Positions 1 through 11,010 are shown, counted from the first letter of the stretch. The stretch is 25,580 nt of DNA from Darksidea phi (GCA_030770425.1 JASJFT010000365.1:1-25580); one strand, 5' to 3'. The notes: generated by a model not told the origin, from the sequence alone. Numbers and translations: made by a program.

Positions 1-230
1 TTAGAAATCAAGTATTTCTAATACTTATTAGTAATACTAGCCAATCTAGTAGTTACTAGAACCTTCTAGAACTAAACAGATTACTAATAACTTTATCCTC
101 TAATATCTAGCTTAATATTAGTCCAATTTAAATGAGCTATATACCATTCTACTCAGAATAACCTATAGAATCTAGCTATAATAATAGCTTAGTATTATAG
201 GCTAAACCTAAATAGGAAATAACCTATTAA
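1..230. other. Flanking DNA left of the transposon nest, weakly RIP-affected
   Basis: No gene is recognisable and I see no match to the retrotransposon family. The stretch stands out because bases 1-155 keep seven CpA/TpG dinucleotides (near 9, 42, 77, 124, 133, 145 and 154), while the following 25 kb keeps about eleven in total. It is still AT-rich. It is most simply sequence outside the repeat that RIP reached only partly, or an older, diverged repeat. The border with copy A is placed only approximately. Confidence 0.5.
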
Positions 231-759
231 AGGTTACTTCTTAGGAATTCCTTAATTCCTTATAGTAAGAAGAGCTACCTAAGATTAAATCTATTATTAG
301 CTCTAATATAGAATATAAAGACTATAACTATAGTATAAATAATAATTAGTATAGATAGCTTTACTAAAAAGTTATATAATAGATCTATATCTTAATAAGA
401 ATAGATCTAAGGGTTATATAATAGCTTAGTAGATTTATAGATATAGAGCTATAGATCTAAGGGTTATATAATAGCTTAGTAGATCTATAGGTATAGAGCT
501 ATAGATCTAAGGGTTATATAATAGCTTAGTAGATCTATAGATATAAAGCTATAGATCTAAAGAAACTAAATTAATATATAATAATTACGAATCTTCTAAA
601 ATAGTCTTCTTACGATATAGTTAATTCGAATCTAGATTAATTCTTACTTATTAATATAATTAAACTATTACTCTCTTTATTCTAACTCCGTCTTTCCTAT
701 CTTAAGTATAAATTCTAAATAAGGCTAAATAATCTATCGGGCCTAGACCCCATTTAATA
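231..759 (+). repeat. 5' LTR of copy A (diverged, expanded)
   Basis: The last 200 bp (about 561-759) match the LTR end of copy B closely, finishing in TTTAATA, the RIP-mutated form of a TTTAACA terminus. Further upstream, 263-300 still aligns without gaps to the LTR 5' part of copy B (from 4484), which places the start near 231. The inferred length of about 530 bp exceeds the 440-442 bp of the other copies, mainly because of a tandem array at 411-560. The expected TA (from TG) start is not clear. Confidence 0.65.
411..560 (+). repeat. Three exact-period 50-bp tandem repeats in the LTR of copy A
   Basis: Units are 411-460, 461-510 and 511-560. Each begins GGGTTATATAATAGCTTAGT and ends AGATCTAA, differing at only a few transition sites. 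A diverged 40-bp partial unit precedes them at 371-410. The LTRs of copies B to E hold fewer than two such units (for example 4615-4690), so the array expanded in the lineage of copy A or contracted in the others. Confidence 0.9.
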
Positions 760-770
760 TCTTAACTATC

Positions 771-785
771 TAGTAGGTAGGAATA
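771..785 (+). other. Possible primer-binding site, copy A
   Basis: TAGTAGG, which could derive from TGGTAGG, lies 11 nt after the LTR end; copy B reads CGGTAGG at the same place (4906). A tRNA-primed site would start TGG. The gap is longer than usual and no tRNA can be named, so self-priming as in Tf1 cannot be excluded. Confidence 0.25.
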
Positions 786-795
786 GCTAATTATA

Positions 796-3700
796 ATAGT
801 AGAAGAGGGAACCTAATAAAGTAGAGCGGCGCCGCTACTAATTTAGATCGAACCCTTAGAGATAGAAAGTTATAAGGAATTTAGTTCTCTAGAAGAAAGT
901 ATAATTATAGAAAACTTTAAAAAGATTATTAAGAATTAGTATATATTTAAGAAAAGAGAAGATATACTAGAAGTTTAACTTATAGAGTTAACTATCTAAC
1001 TTTAAAGATATATAAGTAAACTATTAAAGCTTAAAAAACTAGAAAAGTTTAATAGAATAAGGTTAAAGTTTAGAGGATTTTTAGCTAATATAGTAATCTA
1101 TCTTAATCTTAATAGGATAAAACTACCTATTAAAAGTAATAAAGTATTATTTATAGCTATCTAGTTTATAGGGAAGACTATTACTTAGTTTAAAACGTAT
1201 TTAAATAAATAACTATAACTACTAGAAGCTTAATAAAGTAATAAAATAAAGACTATCTTCTTAAGTTATAAGTACTTTAAGAATAAGTTATATATTACTT
1301 TTAGAAATATTAATTTAGAAAGATTAGTAGAATAAAAGATTATATATTTTAAATAAATAAAATCTACTATAATCTATATATCTAAGTTTAAATAACTTAC
1401 TATAAAGATCTAATAAAGAGAGATAGTCCTTATATTATAATACTATAAAGGACTAAAAGACTATATTTACTACGAAATAATTTAGATAGAATAACTCTAG
1501 ACTATAAGAGAATTAATCGAATAAGTTATTAAGATTAATAATAACCTCTATCTCTAGAACCTAGAAAGAAAAGAGAAAATCGGATTTTACGAAAAGAAGA
1601 AGGAAGAAAAGTACTATAGACTAGAAGTAATAGTCTTAGGGGCTAGCCTAGAATCTAAGAAAGAAAAATAGAATTTTAAGAAATAAGAGTTCTATAAAAA
1701 ATAAGTATACTTTAAATATAAGAAGTAAGGATATCTAATAAAAGACTATAAGTTAGATCTAAGAAAAGAGAAATCCTAATATACTTAGTAAGATAAAAGG
1801 AATAAAGTAGTTATAATATAAGAATATAATATTATATATTAGACGACTTATATATATAACTAGTATAAGATATACTATAAAGCTAAATTAAATACTAGTT
1901 ATTAGTTATAAAAATAGTAGGTAGCTATAATTTAGAAGTCTTAGAGAAGAGTTTCGTTCTTACTAGAAGTATAAGAAGAAATATCTAAAGAAGACTTATC
2001 TATAGAGTAAAAAGACTTTAATAATATTATAGATATATTATTATAAATAGTTAATAATAGTAATAAGTTCTTAGAACTAGAAGATAAAAATCTAATTATA
2101 ATATATAAGAATATTAGATATTTATAAATAATTCGACTATTTAAGAATAAAATAGAACTAGTACTAGAACTTAATATAACTTATACTTAAGTCTTATAGT
2201 TTATAAAAAAAACTATAATATCTTTTATAATATAAGAGATTTATAAAGAATAGTCTAGATCTTATTTAATATATTAACTATTTAAAGATTTTAGATAATA
2301 GGTTAAATAGAACTTTATTATAATAGATCTTATACCTAACTAAGAGATTTAGAAAGAAATATAGTATATTATAAAAATAGTTAATAAGAAATAACTATAG
2401 TATATAGTAATTAAATAATAGATTCCTATAAGAACGATCTTTATAAAATATAATAATTAAAAATATAAGATTAATTCTAAGAATAATCTATAATATAAAA
2501 TAAGATATCTAGTATACTTTAAGATTATATAGATCTTATATATATAGAAAGAATATAGACTCTATAAGAAAGTAAAGTAAAAAAATAACTATTATCTAGT
2601 AAAAGATTATAATAAAAGAATTACCTAAGTAGTTATATTAAAAGTAGTATATAAATAGTAATAATTTAAAAATTAATAATAAAAAGATTATATATAAATT
2701 ATACTAGAATTACTTCTACTAATAAACTATATTCTAGGAAAACTATAGTACGAATATCTAGAAAATAAATATCTAAGGTATATTTAGACTAAAATTAATA
2801 CGAAATATTAGCTAAAGAAGATAAGAATTTAAGGAACTAAAGAATAGAACTATATCTATCTCTAAAGAATCTATTAAGGAAAAATAATTACTATCTTAAT
2901 TAATAGTAGAGCTATATAAAACTTTATTAGTAAGGACTTTATCTAATAAAAGAAGATTCCTTAGTAAAAGAAATAATATCCTAGTATTATATATATTATT
3001 AAAGGAGAATCCTTTAATAAATCTATAATATACGAGACTAAAGATAAGCTTATTCTATATAATTAGTAGAAGGAAAACGAGATACTTAATATTATTAAGA
3101 TATTAAAAGACTAAGATATAATCTTAGAAATATTATAATTATAAAAAGCTAATCTATATATCTAATAAATAAATTAATAAGTAATATTTTTATAGAAAAG
3201 AGCTAACGCGATCTAAGAAGATTACGATATTCTAGAATACTATAAGAAATAGAAAGAATTATTTAAAGAATCTAAGAAAAGTCTACTCTAATACTAGTTC
3301 TAGGACTATATAATTCTACTATAAAAAGAAAAGACTCTAGGATTTAGACTAATCTATAAGTTAACTAAGAAAGAAGAAAAGATTATAATAAAATATCTTA
3401 AAGATAATCTTATAAAAAGATATATTTAATATTTAAATTTATTTATAGAATATCTAGTTCTCTTTATACTTAAGAAAGGTACTATAGAACTACGACTATA
3501 TATTAATTATTAAATACTTAATAATATTATAATTAAGAACTAATACTCTTTACCTCTAATATTAAAAATATAAAATTAATTAAAAAAAGCTAAATAGTTT
3601 ATATAACTAGATATCTAAAATACGTACTACTAAATATAAATTAAGAAAGACGAAGAATAGAAAATAGCTTTTAGAACTAAGAAAGGACTATATAAGTACT

Positions 3701-3817
3701 AAGTAATATCTTTTAGACTTACTAATATACCCGTAATATTTTAGAAATAGATTAATAATATTTTATAAAACTATCTCGACTAATTTATAATAGTATATCT
3801 TAATAATATCCTAATCT
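796..3817 (+). pseudogene. gag-pol of copy A, RIP-inactivated, cut inside RT
   Basis: This encoded the structural Gag and the first part of the Pol polyprotein of a Ty3/Gypsy element. The likely start codon is ATA at 796 (from ATG), the same place as in copy B. The gag zinc knuckle is at 1708-1749; its CCHC ligands all read Tyr (Y-F-K-Y ... G-Y ... D-Y). The protease active site is at about 2896-2940, with the catalytic Asp now Asn (codon 2902). The reverse transcriptase fingers and palm follow, and the catalytic YxDD reads YLNN at 3796-3807. All of these lie in one frame without net indels. Many in-frame TAA/TAG codons occur, each explicable as a former Gln or Trp codon. The frame is lost at 3817, where copy C inserted. 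The missing integrase, RNase H and chromodomain portion should resume beyond the right edge. Confidence 0.9.
3813..3817. repeat. Left target-site duplication of copy C (AATCT)
   Basis: These are the five bases of copy A directly before the LTR of copy C. The assignment rests on the uninterrupted sequence of copy B at the same place (CTAATTTAC at 7946). The second AATCT should lie outside the window. Confidence 0.6.
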
Positions 3818-4257
3818 TATTAAACGGGGTCTAGGCCTAATAGATTATTTAGTCTTATTTAGGATTTATACTTAAGATAGGAACGAAGAAGTAGGAATAA
3901 ATAGATAATAGTTTAATTATATTAATAGACTAGGATTAATCTAGATTCGAATTAACTATAAAGAAGAAGACTATCTAGGAGATTTATAATTATTATATAT
4001 TAATTTAGTTCTCTTAGATCTATAACTCTATACCTATAGATCTACTAAGCTATAGCTTCGTAGCTCTATCTTAATAGATCTACTAAGCTATTATATAATC
4101 TCTTAGATCTATTTTTATTAAGATATAAATCTATTATATAACTTTTTATTCTTTAATTATAAGATTTATATCGTATTCTTTATTAGAACTAGTAGTTAGC
4201 TCGATTTCTAGTAGCTCTATTTACTAGTAGTCTATAGTATATATTTAGTTTATAATA
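3818..4257 (-). repeat. 3' LTR of copy C
   Basis: This is a 440-bp LTR in reverse orientation, with termini TATTAAAC... and ...TTATAATA, the RIP-mutated forms of TG...CA ends. Its inner border is fixed by the adjacent pyrimidine run CTATCTTCTCTTTCT, which is the polypurine tract on the other strand. Confidence 0.9.
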
Positions 4258-4447
4258 CTATCTTCTCTTTCTAAACCTTCGGCTTAAAGATTATCCTAAG
4301 TCCGGTATTCGATTATATTAGTATTAGGGTCCTATTTTAAAAGGTTATTATTATCTATTATAGTATCGCGTAAAACTTAAGAATATATTATATTTACTAA
4401 TAAGATTCTTTATTATAGCTTTAAAATATTTCCCTATAATTATTATT

Positions 4448-4452
4448 CTTAG
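4448..4452. repeat. Left target-site duplication of copy B (CTTAG)
   Basis: CTTAG precedes the 5' LTR of copy B and recurs directly after its 3' LTR at 11453-11457. Removing copy B and one duplication restores the continuous tail sequence seen in copies D (15752 region) and E. Confidence 0.92.
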
Positions 4453-4894
4453 TATTACGAATTAAATATATACTATAGACTACTAGTAAATAGAACTACT
4501 AGAGATCGAGCTAATTACTAATTCTAATAAAGAATACGACGCGGATCTTATAACTAGAGAATAAAGAAGTTACGTAATAGATCTATATCTTAGTAGGAAT
4601 AAATCTAAAAAGATTATATAATAGCTTAGTAAATTTATTAAGATAGAGCTATAGAGTTATAACTTAGTAGATCTATAGATATAGAGCTATAAATCCTAGA
4701 AAACTAAATTAATATATAATAATTACGAATCTTCTAGATAGTTTTCCGGTATATAGTTAATTTAAATCTAGATTAATCCTTATCTATTAATATAATTAAA
4801 CTATTACCCCTTTATTTTAACTCCTTCTTTCCTATCTTAAGTATAAACCCTAAATAAGACTAAATAATCTATTAGACCTAGATCCCGTTTAATA
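4453..4894 (+). repeat. 5' LTR of copy B
   Basis: 442 bp, starting TATTACGAATTAAAT (from TGTTAC...) and ending TTTAATA (from TTTAACA). Its difference from the 3' LTR of the same element is mostly C/T and G/A exchanges, as in the first 40 bases. LTR divergence therefore records RIP and not age. The LTR should hold the promoter, but nothing specific is legible in this AT-rich state. Confidence 0.92.
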
Positions 4895-4905
4895 CCTTAA
4901 CTATC

Positions 4906-4920
4906 CGGTAGGTAGAAATA
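4906..4920 (+). other. Possible primer-binding site, copy B
   Basis: CGGTAGG lies 11 nt after the LTR, at the position equivalent to TAGTAGG in copy A. An ancestral TGG or CGG at this point is compatible with both. The assignment is tentative because of the distance and the missing tRNA match. Confidence 0.25.
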
Positions 4921-4930
4921 GCTAACTACG

Positions 4931-7900
4931 ATAGTAGAAGAAGAAACTTAATAAAGCGAAGCGGTATAGCTACTAACTTAGGCCGAACCCTCTAAGATAA
5001 GAAGTTATTAAGAATTTAGTTCCCTAGAAGGTAGTATAACTATAAAAAATTTTAAAAGAATTATTAAGAATTAGTATATATTTAAAAAAAGGGAAGATAT
5101 ATTAAAGATATAAATTATAATATTAACTAAAGAACTAAAGAGATATATAAGAAAGTCGTTAAAGTTAAAAGAACTAGAAAAGTTCGATAAAACGCGATCT
5201 AAACTTAAGGAATTCCTAGCTAATATAGTAATCTATCTCGACCTTAATAAGGTATAACTACCTAATAAAATCTTAAAAGTATTATTTGTAGTAGTATAGT
5301 TTATAGGAAGAGTTATTACTTAATTTAAAACCTATTTAAATAAAAGACTATAACTTAATAAGACCTATTAAAGTAATAAAACTAGGGCTATTTTCTTAAA
5401 TTATAAGTACTTTAAGAATAAGTTACGTATTATCTTTAAAAATATTAACTTAGAAAGACTAGTAAAGTAAAAGATTATATAACTTAAGTAGACTAAATCT
5501 ACTATTATATATACGTCTAAATTTAAATAACTCGCTACTAAGATCTAGTAGAGAGAAATAGCCCTTATATTATACTACTATAAAGGACTAAAAGATAATA
5601 TTTAATATAAAATAATCTAAATAGATAGACTATAAACTATATAGGAAATAATTAAATAAGTTATTAAAATTAACGATAACCTATACCTCTAGAACTAAGA
5701 GAAGAAAAGAAAGATTAGATTTTATAAAAAGAAAAAAGAAGAAAAGTACTATAGACTAGAGTTAATAGTCCTAGGGGCTAGTTTAAAGTCTAAAAGAGAG
5801 AAATAAAATCCTAAAAAATAAGAGCTCTATAAAAGACGAGTATACTTTAAATATAAGAAGTAAGAATACTTAGTAAAAGATTATAGATTAGGTCTAAGAA
5901 AAAAGAAAACCTAATATACTTAGTAGGGTAAAAGGAATAGAGTAGCTATAATATAAGAATATAATACTATATATTAGACGACTTATATACGCGACTAGTA
6001 TAAGACGTATTATAAAGTTAAGTTAAATACTAGCTATTAGCTATAGAAATAGTAGATAGCTACGACTTAGGAGTCTTTAAAGAGAGTTTCGTTCTTACTA
6101 GAAGTATAAGAAGAAGTATCTAAGGAAGACTTATTTATAAAGTAAAAAGACTTTAATAATATTTTAAATATATTATTATAAATAATTAATAATAGTAATA
6201 AGTTCTTAGAACTAGAAGAAGAAAACCTAGTTATAATATATAAAAATACTAGATACCTATAAATAACTTAACTATTAAAGGAAAAAATAGAACTAGTATT
6301 AGAACTCGATATAACCTATACTTAAATCTTATAGTTTATAGAAAAAACTATAATACTCCTAATAATATAAGAGATCTATAAAGAATAGTCTAGGTCTTAC
6401 CTAATATACCGACTATTTAAAGACTTTAAATAATAGGTTAAATAGAATTTTATTATTATAGATCTTACACCCGACTAAGAGACTTAGAAAGAAATATAGT
6501 ATATTATAAAAATAGTTAATAAGAAATAACTATAGTATATAGTAATTAAACGATAAATTCCTATAAGAATAATCTTTATAAAATATAATAATTAGAGATA
6601 TAAAATTAATTTAGAGAATAATCTATAATATAAAATAAGATATCTAGTATATTTTAAGATTATATAGATCTTATATATATAAAAAGAATATTAACTCTAT
6701 AAAAAAGTAAAATAAAAAAATAACTATTACCTAATAAAGGACTATAATAAGAGAATTACTTAAGTAGTTATACTAGAAGTAGTATACGAATAGTAATAAT
6801 TCGAGGATTAATAATAAAAGGAATATATTAAAATTATACTAGAACTACTTCTACTATTAAACTATATTCTAGAAAGACTATAATATAAATACCTAGAGAA
6901 TAAATATCTAAAGTATATCTAGACTAAGATTAATATAAAATATTAGTCTAAGAAAATAAGAATTTAAGAAACTAAAGGATAGGACTATATCTACCTCTAA
7001 GAAACCTACTAGAGAAGAATAATTACTACTCTAATTAATAGTAGAGTTATAAGAAACTTTATTAGTAAGAACTTTATTTAATAAAGAAAGATTCCTTAAT
7101 AAAAGAAATAATACCCTAGTATTATATATATTATTAAAGAAGAACCCTTTAACGAATCTACGACGTATAAAACTAAAGATAAGCTTATTCTATATAATTA
7201 AGAAAAAGAAAATAAGATATTTAATATTATAGAAATATTAGAAGACTAAGATATAATTCTAAAGATACTATAACTATAAGAAGCTAACCTATATATCTAG
7301 TAGTTAAATTAATAAGTAATATTCCTATAGAAAAAGACTAATATAATTAAAGAAGATTACCGTATTCTAGAATAATATAAAGAATAAAAAGAATTATTTT
7401 AAAAATCTAAAGAAAGTCTACTCTAGTACTAGTCCTAGAACTATATAATCCTACTATAAAAAGGAAAGACTCTAGGATTTAGACTAATCTATAAGTTAAT
7501 AGAAAATAAGGAAGATATTATAGTAAAATACCTCGAGAAAAATCTTATAAAAAAATATATTTAATATTTAAATTTATTTATAAAATACCTAGTTCTCTTT
7601 ATACCTAAGAAGGGTACTATAGAACTACGACTATATATTAATTACTAAATATTTAATAATATTATAATTAAGAACTAATATCCTTTATCTCTAATATTAG
7701 AAATATAAGATTAATTAAGAAAAGTTAAATAGTTTATATAACTAAATATCCGAAACGCGTACTACTAGATATAAATTAAGGAAAATAAAGAATAGAAAAT
7801 AGCTTTTAAAACTAAAAAAGAACTATATAAGTACTAAGTAATACCTTTTAGACTTACTAATATACCTATAATATTCTAAAAATAAATTAATAATATTTTA

Positions 7901-10260
7901 TAAAACTATCTTAATTAGTTCGTAATAGTATATCTTAATAATATTCTAATTTACTTTAAAATAGAAAAGAAATATAAAGAATATATAAAGAAGGTCCTAT
8001 AGATACTTAAAGAAGTATAATTATATCTTTATCTACGAAAATATAAATTCTATATATAAGAAATAAAGTTTTTAGAATTTATTATTAAACTAGAAGAAAT
8101 TAAAGTAGACCCGAAATAGATTAAGAAAATTAAGAAATAGTCTATACTATAAAATCTTAAGAAATTATAGTTATTCCTAGGATTCTATAACTTCTATTAA
8201 AAGTTAATACTATAATAGAGTATAATAATAGTACCCCTTATATAGCTTACTAGAAAAGACTAGCCTTTTAAATAAAAAAAAGAGTACTAATAAGTCTTTA
8301 AGAAGATTAAAAAATAATTTATTAAGAAATCTATAATTAAAATATATAACCTTAAAGAACTATCGATTATTAAAATAGATATATTAGACTATATAATAGA
8401 AGTAGTACTACTATAGAAAGATAATAAAGATAATCTAAGACTAGTATACTACTTCTTATAAAAGATATTATTAGTTAAACTTAACTATAATATTTATAAT
8501 AAAGAATTACTAGTAATTATTAAAGTACTAAAGAAATAGAGATCTAATTTATAAGAATCTAAATACCCTATTATAATCTATACAAATTATAAGAATCTAA
8601 TAGAATTCTTAATAAATAAACTTTTAATTAGAAGATAAATATAATAGATATAAATCCTTATAACTTACGATATTAAGATCGTATATACTAAAGAATTAGA
8701 AAATAAATAAGTAGATATACTTAGTAGGAGACCTAATTACTAAGAAATAAAAAAGTCTAATATAGCTATTCTTAAGCTATAATCGAATAGAATAATTACT
8801 TATAACTACCTAAAGTTAGTAGAAATATAAGAAATAATACTTAAATAAAAAGAAAATAAATAGACTTAATAGATCTATATAGCTACTATAGAGATAATAG
8901 ATAAATAAAATAAAATCTAAAGAATAATTTAAAAAAAGAATAGAATTATTTATATATTCTAAAAAGCCTATATATCTAAAGTAATATAAAAAGAATTTAT
9001 TAGATAATACTATAAAGTACTAGTATATAGATACTAAGGAGTAGAAAAAACTCTTAAATAACTAATAAGAATATACTACTTTTTATATATAAGATAACTA
9101 GTTACCTAAGTCCTTATAGAATATATAGACTATTACTATAATAAATATATAAGATATATACCTTATAGAATACTATAACTAATAAAGAATATAAAAGAAT
9201 TATAGAAGACTATAACTATAGATTTTATTATATAATTACTATAGTCTAAGAAACTAATAATAGAAATATTCTATAATACTATACTAATAATAGTAGATAA
9301 GTTTATAAAGTATATCTACTTTATTCTATATATAGATAAAGAAAATATAGTAGAATAACTTACTTATACCTTACTAAGATACGTATTTAGTAAATATAAA
9401 ATACTAAATAAGATAATCTTAAATAGAGACGTTAAATTTATAATAAAATTTTAGTAGACTCTTATAACTAAACTAGAAATAAAATATAGTATATTAACTA
9501 CGTACTATCTATAGATAGATAGACTAATAAAAAGAATAAATTAAATAGTAGAATAATACCTTAGATATTATCTAAACTACTACTAGAATAATTAAATTAT
9601 ACTTCTATTTATAGTATAATTTATATATAATAGTTTATAATATAATATAATAAAGATAATACCCTTCTTTATAAACTATAGAATTAAACTAGAAATATAT
9701 AAAGAACCTAAATAACTTTAGTCTTATAGCTAGAATAGAGAAGAAATAATAAAAATTATTCTATAAATATACTAATAGCTTAAAAAAGATATAGAATTTC
9801 TTTAAAATAGAATAAGTAAGTACTATAATAAGAAGTAAAAGGAAGTATCTACTTTTAAAGAGAAAGAAAAGATATAATTATTAAGAAAAAATATTAAAAG
9901 TAAGTAACCTAATAGTAAACTAGACTATACTAAGATCGAATTCTATAAGATTAAAAAATAAATCTTACCCGTAAATTATTAATTAAGACTACCCTTATAA
10001 ATAAAAATCTATTCTATATTCTATATTAACTTACTAGAAAAAGTACTATAAAATACTAGACTAGTAATATACGAAGTAGATATATATAAAGAAGATAATA
10101 ACGAATAAAAAGTAGAAGAAATTCTAGATAATAATATTAGAAATAGAAAAAACTACTATCTAATATAATAGTAAGGGATAGACGAGAATAGGAAACTATA
10201 AAAATAAACCTAGAAATCTAAAGATAATCTTAATTATTCTAAGAAGCTTACGGAGTACTA
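4931..10260 (+). pseudogene. gag-pol polyprotein of copy B, RIP-inactivated
   Basis: Gag and Pol appear to have been one frame: landmarks from 5177 to 10103 all lie in the same phase. The start is probably ATA (from ATG) at 4931. Gag core is near 5177-5350. The zinc knuckle is at 5843-5884, with C-C-H-C now Tyr at all four positions. Protease: LINSR at 7031-7045, catalytic Asp now Asn (7037). RT: YxDD reads YLNN at 7931-7942. RNase H: first catalytic Asp kept (8378). Integrase: His of the GH motif is Tyr (9032); the DD35E triad reads Asp 9221, Asn 9422, Lys 9530, with the correct 35-residue spacing between the last two. A chromodomain follows at about 10103-10243, with aromatic Trp positions now stops. 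The true stop codon cannot be recognised because TAA/TAG are also RIP products, so the end near 10260 is approximate. Confidence 0.93.
10103..10243 (+). other. Chromodomain at the C-terminus of copy B Pol
   Basis: In the pol frame the segment reads VEEILDNNI, then a run matching the Y-L-I-x-W-x-G-Y/I-D-E core, and ends in an acidic-to-NL stretch. Former Trp codons (TGG) read TAA or TAG. The same segment lies in copies C (12030-12170), D (16324-16464) and E (20353-20493). In known chromoviruses this module reads histone H3 methyl-lysine 9 and directs integration to heterochromatin. Confidence 0.8.
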
Positions 10261-10995
10261 AAACTATAATCCTAAAAGAAACTTAGAGATAAGGTAAACT
10301 TATCTTATAATAAGTTAAGAAGACTAATCTTATCTATAATATAATAAGAGGTATTTAATAAATTAAGAGGAGTAATACTATCTATAATATTATAAATAAT
10401 ATCTAAAATAGTTAAAAAGGCCTTTAAATCCTCTTACTACTCTAATTATTAAAGCTCTACCTCCTCTTTATCTAGCTTAGCTTCTAGTATCTAGAATTAT
10501 ACTACTAACTTTTTATAAAGAACTACCCTCTACTTCTCTAAATAATATACTCGTATCTAAGCCTCTACTAGCTTATTAAAAAGCTTATTTTAAGCTTTTT
10601 AAATCTTCTTTAACTATTATTAAAATTTCTCTTTTATATAGTTAATAGATTTTATTAATAGTAATAAGCCCTAACGCGCGAGTTTTACTACTTAGTATAG
10701 ACGAACCTTCTAATAATAAGATACTAGATATATAATAAGAACCTTATATATTAGTATAAATATATATCTTATAATATCTACTATCTCTAGATAAAGTAAT
10801 ATATAGTATTTCTAATTATAAATAATAACTATAGGGAAATATCTTAGAACTATAATAAAGAATTTTATTAATAAGAGTAATACGTTCCTAAGTTTTATAT
10901 AATACTATAATAAATAATAATAATCTCTTAAGATAGGGCTCTAATACTAATATAATTAAATACTAGATCCGAAATAACCTCTAAGCTAAAGATTT
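10261..10995 (+). other. Unassigned tail between pol and 3' LTR (copy B)
   Basis: This 735-bp stretch, unusually long for the space between pol and LTR, is present at the same length in copies C (4273-4452 plus 11458-12012), D (15572-16306) and E (19601-20335). Several frames on both strands can be read if every TAA/TAG is taken as a former CAA/CAG/TGG, so no reading frame can be chosen. It may be a long 3' untranslated region, an extension of pol, or an additional reading frame. No motif is recognised. Confidence 0.6.
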
Positions 10996-11010
10996 AGAAA
11001 GGGAAGATAG
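10996..11010 (+). other. Polypurine tract of copy B
   Basis: AGAAAGGGAAGATAG ends directly at the first base of the 3' LTR (11011). This is where plus-strand DNA synthesis would have been primed. The same tract, more G-rich, lies in copy D (complement of 15557-15571), and it also borders the LTRs of copies C and E. Confidence 0.85.

Larger units (their letters stand above)
231..3817 (+). mobile_element. Ty3/Gypsy retrotransposon copy A, 3'-interrupted
   Basis: Copy A is the outermost element of the nest. It has a 5' LTR, the leader and the first part of gag-pol on the + strand. It stops inside the reverse transcriptase, two codons after the YLNN motif, where the 3' LTR of copy C begins at 3818. 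Its coordinates equal those of copy B minus 4135 over the coding part: the start-to-YLNN distance is 3,000 nt in both. The LTR is a longer, diverged variant of that in copies B to E, so A may represent a subfamily. The rest of A (RT to 3' LTR, about 3.5 kb) should lie right of the window, after the remains of copy C. The left border is uncertain by some tens of bases. Confidence 0.85.
3818..4452 (-). mobile_element. Copy C part 1: 3' LTR and end of the tail
   Basis: This is the 3' end of copy C in reverse orientation: LTR 3818-4257, polypurine tract (read on the - strand) 4258-4272, and 180 bp of the tail. It is interrupted at 4452 by copy B; the element continues at 11458. It corresponds to copy B positions 11452 down to 10816. 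Adding this 195-nt internal piece to the two other pieces (784 and 1,020 nt) reproduces the copy B spacing exactly down to B position 9012, which confirms that the three pieces are one element. Confidence 0.88.

Noticed and set aside
411..560. CRISPR-like array
   Set aside because: The units are contiguous with no spacers, the context is a fungal LTR, and the variation is of RIP type.
3818..4451. A 640-bp LTR reaching to TAAGAATAATAA
   Set aside because: The extra 195 bp is the shared tail. The polypurine tract and the CTTAG duplication of copy B place the LTR border at 4257/11011.
3818..4894. Head-to-head LTR palindrome produced by an inversion
   Set aside because: Fully explained by insertion of copy B into the tail of reverse-oriented copy C, with matching target duplications.
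9122..9151. Exact assignment of the integrase CxxC pair
   Set aside because: The region is a Tyr-rich cluster after RIP (Y-I-D-Y-Y-Y-N-K-Y). The expected three-residue spacing does not fall unambiguously on Tyr codons, so individual ligands were not named.
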